Below are positions 14,864 through 17,486 of a stretch of 17,486 bases of DNA, piece by piece. Location of the stretch: contig PWYO01000141.1 of NCBI GenBank assembly GCA_003567835.1, forward strand, positions 1-17,486. Reading direction: 5' to 3'. Both the position numbers and the translations under genes were made by a program. The first letter of the stretch is position 1. Each line of letters starts with the position of its first letter. The stretch comes from Actinomycetota bacterium (lineage in GTDB: Bacteria > Actinomycetota > Humimicrobiia > Humimicrobiales > Humimicrobiaceae). Below the pieces are notes generated by a model. That model did no database searches, was not told the DNA's origin, and saw only the letters and a program-made list of their open reading frames with translations.

Positions 14864-15504
14864 TTCATCTGCGCAACAATCCAATGTATCCAAGCATTTA
14901 TTCCGGTACCTTCTTTGCAGGATATTTCCAAGACTTCTGCTTGGTTATTCAGGGCATCAACCTTTTTAAGAAAAAAGTCTTTATCAAAATCGCCATACTT
15001 GAGCATATCGACCTTATTTAACAATATGAGGTCACTTTTAATAAAAACTGGAGGGTATTTTACCGGCTTATCGTCCCCTTCATTGACAGAAGAAAGCACT
15101 GCGGTTATATCCTGTCCCAAGTCAAAATTGACCGGGCATATGAGGTTGCCCACATTTTCAATAAAAAGAAGGTCAAGGGATGCCAGGTTGAGTTTCTGTA
15201 AAGCATTTTTAATCATAGAGGCATTCAGGTGGCAGCTGCCCCCGGTATTGATCTGCACCACTGCATCCGTAAACCCTTTTATTTTCTCAGCATCACAGGT
15301 AGAGGCTATATCTCCCTCAATTACCCCTATACTGTATTTTTGCTTAAGGTTTTTTAAAGTTTCAATAATCAGAGAAGTCTTGCCTGCACCTGGTGAAGAA
15401 AGCAGGTTGATGACAAAAATGTTGTTTTTTTTCAATAGAGCCCGGTTATCCTGGGCGTGTTCCTTATTGTAGGCCAATACGTTTTCCACTACACGAATTT
15501 CCAT
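14854..15504 (-). CDS. hypB: HypB, GTPase for nickel insertion into [NiFe] hydrogenase
   Basis: This 216-residue G3E-family GTPase helps deliver nickel to the hydrogenase large subunit together with HypA. It has the P-loop SSPGAGKTS (about 36-44), the GDIAST and CDAEK segments, the conserved metal-binding region INTGGSCHLNASM with Cys91-His92, ENVGNLICP with Cys123, and the guanine-specificity motif LNKVDML. It lacks the histidine-rich N-terminal nickel-storage stretch and the CxxGC-type leader of some homologues. I chose the ATG at 15504 (GGAGAG upstream, good match to the HypB N-terminus) over an in-frame ATG at 15546 that would add 14 unrelated residues. No hypA is next to it. It is separated from the other hyp gene in the window (hypE) by the whole hydrogenase cluster. 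Confidence 0.95.
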   Translation of the reverse strand: MEIRVVENVLAYNKEHAQDNRALLKKNNIFVINLLSSPGAGKTSLIIETLKNLKQKYSIGVIEGDIASTCDAEKIKGFTDAVVQINTGGSCHLNASMIKNALQKLNLASLDLLFIENVGNLICPVNFDLGQDITAVLSSVNEGDDKPVKYPPVFIKSDLILLNKVDMLKYGDFDKDFFLKKVDALNNQAEVLEISCKEGTGINAWIHWIVAQMNKT

Positions 15505-15545
15505 GATCTCTCCATTGCTGCACCAATGCCAATAACTAAAATACA

Positions 15546-15573
15546 ATGCTACCTTAATTTTTGTCTATGTCAA
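15546..15573 (-). promoter_or_regulatory. Candidate promoter of hypB
   Basis: On the minus strand a perfect TTGACA (15568-15573) is followed after 16 bases by TAGCAT (15546-15551), a four-of-six match to the -10 consensus. Transcription would begin near 15539, about 35 bases ahead of the hypB ATG. The -35 box mirrors that of the divergent DUF1015 promoter. Confidence 0.45.
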
Positions 15574-15586
15574 TATGAAATTATGG

Positions 15587-15615
15587 TTGACATACCAGCC
15601 ATTCAATTTTATATT
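15587..15615 (+). promoter_or_regulatory. Predicted sigma-A promoter of the DUF1015 gene
   Basis: TTGACA (15587-15592) and TATATT (15610-15615) lie exactly 17 bases apart on the plus strand, the same two hexamers as the promoter at 14670-14698. Transcription would start near 15622, about 31 bases ahead of the ATG at 15653. Confidence 0.7.
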
Positions 15616-15652
15616 AATGCAAATTCAAACACTAAAACCAGAAGGGATTTTC

Positions 15653-16918
15653 ATGGTTGACATACTGCCGCTAAAAGGGCTGCTTTACAATCAAAAAAAA
15701 GTAGAGGATCTCTCCAAAGTCATCTCTCCCCCTTATGATCTAATCGGGCCTGCTCTGGAGAAAAAACTAAAAAGCGTCTCCCCCTATAATATCGCCAATC
15801 TCATCCTGCCCCAGGAAAGCGGGGGTATGGACAAGTATAGAAATGCTTCGAAAATCTTAAAAACCTGGATCCAGGACCGGATTCTGGTATTGGACAGCCA
15901 ACCATGTTTCTATCTGCTTGAAGTTCTATTCAAAGACAGGGGTTCCTATAAGAGTATCAAAGGTTTTATCGGGCTAAACAAAATCGAAGAGTACGGCAAA
16001 GGCAAGGTGCTCAGGCATGAAAATACACTGCCCAAACCCAAACAGGATCGGTTAAGTCTCCTGCAGCATACACAAACAAACTTCGGGTTGATATATACCA
16101 TATACAGGGACAATACAGACCTGGTTGCCAAACTCACAGAAGAGCAAAAACCAGTGGTTGAAGTTCAGCCTTTCTATGATCCCAATCTAATGTTTAGGGT
16201 ATGGAGGGTGTCCGAAGAGGAACCAATGGCTTGCATATCCAACCTTATGGCCCCTAAGACCATTCTGATTGCTGACGGCCACCATCGTTATGAGACTTCA
16301 AGAATATACAGGCAAAAAATGAAACAGCAAGGCATAACCGCTGCAGATTATATCCTGACTCTTTTTGTAAACAGCAATCAAAAAGATATATCCATCCATC
16401 CCACGCACCGTCTTCTCAAACTTAAAGAAAATGCAGATTTCCATGATTTGTTAAAAAAGATTGAAATGTATTTTGCCATAGAAAAAATAGGTGACCAGCA
16501 ATCAGACCTGGCGGCCGTTTTGGAAAAAGAGGCTGAAAAAAATCAAAAATCTTTTGTCCTCTATTTTGAAAAAAAACAGGTCTATTTAATCAGATTAAAA
16601 CAAGGATTGACCCAGGTAGACCAATGGAATGGGTTGGATGTCAATATCCTGCATCATATATTGATCGGAAAGGCCATTGGCCAGTCCAATATTGAAGATA
16701 TTTCTTTTACCCATGAGATGGATGGGGTTATGAAAAAAACGAACCAAAGCCGGCGCCACTTGGGAATCTTGCTAAATGCGCCTGGCATAAACCAGGTGGA
16801 AAAGCTGTCAGAACAAGGACAATTAATGCCGCAAAAGTCCACGTATTTCTATCCCAAACCCTGCACCGGCCTAGTCATGTATCAATTGGACAGTTTTAGG
16901 GGAAAACGTCTGCTTTAA
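15653..16918 (+). CDS. DUF1015 family protein
   Basis: This 421-residue protein matches the DUF1015 family by its landmarks: the N-terminal VISPPYDLIGP (23-33), YNIANLILP (45-53), the RHENTLPKPKQDRLSLL block (121-137) and the near-invariant ADGHHRYETS (207-216). It has no signal peptide or membrane segment. The biochemical function is not established to my knowledge; the GHHR motif recalls the ParB/SerK-like nucleotide-using fold, which would fit a kinase-like activity, but this is inference. I chose the ATG at 15653 (AGAAGGGA upstream; conserved N-terminus begins here) over an in-frame ATG at 15575 that adds 26 unrelated residues. The gene is divergent from hypB and its 3' end overlaps the tail of the decayed gene on the other strand. 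Confidence 0.85.
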   Translation: MVDILPLKGLLYNQKKVEDLSKVISPPYDLIGPALEKKLKSVSPYNIANLILPQESGGMDKYRNASKILKTWIQDRILVLDSQPCFYLLEVLFKDRGSYKSIKGFIGLNKIEEYGKGKVLRHENTLPKPKQDRLSLLQHTQTNFGLIYTIYRDNTDLVAKLTEEQKPVVEVQPFYDPNLMFRVWRVSEEEPMACISNLMAPKTILIADGHHRYETSRIYRQKMKQQGITAADYILTLFVNSNQKDISIHPTHRLLKLKENADFHDLLKKIEMYFAIEKIGDQQSDLAAVLEKEAEKNQKSFVLYFEKKQVYLIRLKQGLTQVDQWNGLDVNILHHILIGKAIGQSNIEDISFTHEMDGVMKKTNQSRRHLGILLNAPGINQVEKLSEQGQLMPQKSTYFYPKPCTGLVMYQLDSFRGKRLL

Positions 16919-17291
16919 TATAATCGCCGAGTTTTTCTTTTTGCGTTTCAAGCGTTTCAAAGAAAACCGGGGGATTGTTGACATCAGAATTGCTATAGAT
17001 CTTGGCTATGGTCTCCAAGTTTTAACCTTCTTTTAAGAAACCCTAAATGCAGACTGTTCAATATCGTCCTTTTTGCTGTAATCGGTGCCAAGCACCTGCT
17101 TCTATATTTTTTTAAGATCTTCCTAGTTGGGGATGAAGCCTGTGTCATCATCAAAGGCTTCCAATTCTTTGAAAACCCTAATCTTGGCTAGCCGGTTGTT
17201 TATCATTTTCATCAAATGGTCTTGTTATGCGCCAATATTTGATTCCATATCATTGCCTCTGCAAATAGAAACCATCATTACATTCAATGCT
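16896..17291 (-). pseudogene. Decayed protein-coding gene fragment with four stops and a frameshift
   Basis: The 450 bases between the DUF1015 gene and the 5S rRNA hold no intact gene, but the minus strand reads as a protein-like sequence through several stops. From about 17291 one frame gives GNDMESNIGA, stop (17225-17227), QDHLMKMINNRLAKIRVFKE then FDDDTGFIPN, stop (17123-17125), EDLKKI, stop (17102-17104), KQVLGTDYSKKDDIEQSAFR, stop (17033-17035). The frame then shifts near 17015-17030 and continues as LETIAKIYSNSDVNNPPVFF and ETLETQKEKLGDYIKAD to a TAA at 16896-16898. The charged, helix-like composition argues for a former gene. It faintly recalls the C-terminal region of clostridial GTP-dependent phosphoenolpyruvate carboxykinase, but that is from memory and weak. 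The upstream limit is uncertain. Confidence 0.6.
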
Positions 17292-17371
17292 AAAAATAAT
17301 ATACAGCATGGTGGGATGATGAATAAATTTAAAACAAGCTTATTGGAAGTTTACACAGGAGAATAAAAAAA

Positions 17372-17486
17372 ACGGCGGCGACCTACTCTCCCACACCGTC
17401 TCCAGTGCAGTACCATCGGCGCTGAAGGTCTTAACTTCTGTGTTCGGTATGGGAACAGGTGTTACCCCTTCGCTTTTGCCACCGTA
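17372..17486 (-). rRNA. rrf: 5S ribosomal RNA
   Basis: The minus strand contains the conserved 5S core: AGCGAAGGGG, AACACCTGTTCCCATACCG, AACACAGAAGTTAAG and GGGAGAGTAGG. The terminal helix can be formed between ACGGTGGC at the 5' end (near 17485) and GCCGCCGT at the 3' end (17372-17379), with one G-U type pair, so the molecule is complete or within a base or two of complete at the window edge. A run of eight T follows on the minus strand (17365-17372), which may help to stop transcription. The gene should be the last of a 23S-5S type operon extending to the right. Confidence 0.96.

Noticed and set aside
17127..17366. Plus-strand open frame of 79 codons beside the 5S rRNA gene
   Set aside because: It has no convincing ribosome binding site or family resemblance and lies over the minus-strand decayed gene and rRNA flank; its composition looks like a shadow frame.
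1..17486. CRISPR array, insertion sequence or prophage signals
   Set aside because: No regularly spaced repeats, transposase-like frames, terminal inverted repeats or phage genes were seen on either strand.

Overview
The window looks like chromosomal DNA from a strictly anaerobic, low-GC Gram-positive bacterium of the Clostridia type. The reasons are A/T-rich DNA, strong AGGAGG-type ribosome binding sites, sigma-A-like promoters of the TTGACA-17-TATATT form, tightly packed operons, a Firmicutes-like 5S rRNA, and oxygen-sensitive [FeFe] and [NiFe] hydrogenases side by side. I cannot name the species. An acetogen or a syntrophic or fermentative relative of the Peptococcaceae would fit the gene content.

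Layout. (1) Bases 1-3180, plus strand: the 3' part of hypE ([NiFe] hydrogenase maturation), then a three-gene NitT/TauT-type ABC importer (lipoprotein, permease, ATPase) of unknown substrate. (2) Bases 3183-7670, minus strand: a complete group 3b [NiFe] sulfhydrogenase operon in the order hydB-hydG-hydD-hydA plus its maturation endopeptidase, with its own promoter (about 7703-7731). Its 3' end meets the ABC operon with only two bases between stop codons. (3) Bases 7781-7817: a perfect hairpin that separates this operon from the one upstream. (4) Bases 7896-14588, minus strand: a second operon made of a sensor-less histidine kinase, a 1045-residue HydB/NuoF-like flavoprotein fused to a GltD/NfnB-like NADPH oxidoreductase, a [FeFe] hydrogenase catalytic subunit, a HydC/NuoE-like subunit, and a single-domain response regulator. 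A near-consensus promoter lies at 14670-14698. (5) Bases 14795-15504, minus strand: hypB followed by a compound inverted repeat. (6) Bases 15653-16918, plus strand: a DUF1015-family protein divergent from hypB. (7) Bases 16896 to about 17300, minus strand: a decayed gene with four in-frame stops and a frameshift. (8) Bases 17372-17486, minus strand: 5S rRNA, presumably the end of an rRNA operon lying to the right.

How it works together. The locus is a hydrogen-metabolism island. HypE, HypB and the endopeptidase serve to mature the [NiFe] enzyme, which by family exchanges electrons between H2 and NADP(H). The [FeFe] enzyme by family couples H2 to NAD(H) and ferredoxin. Here its flavin subunit carries an added GltD/NfnB-type module in place of the usual C-terminal 2x[4Fe-4S] domain, so it may also contact NADP(H). 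The kinase and response regulator at the two ends of the [FeFe] operon suggest phosphorelay control tied to the redox enzyme. The most interesting element is the fused NuoF-GltD subunit within a kinase/regulator-bracketed hydrogenase operon.
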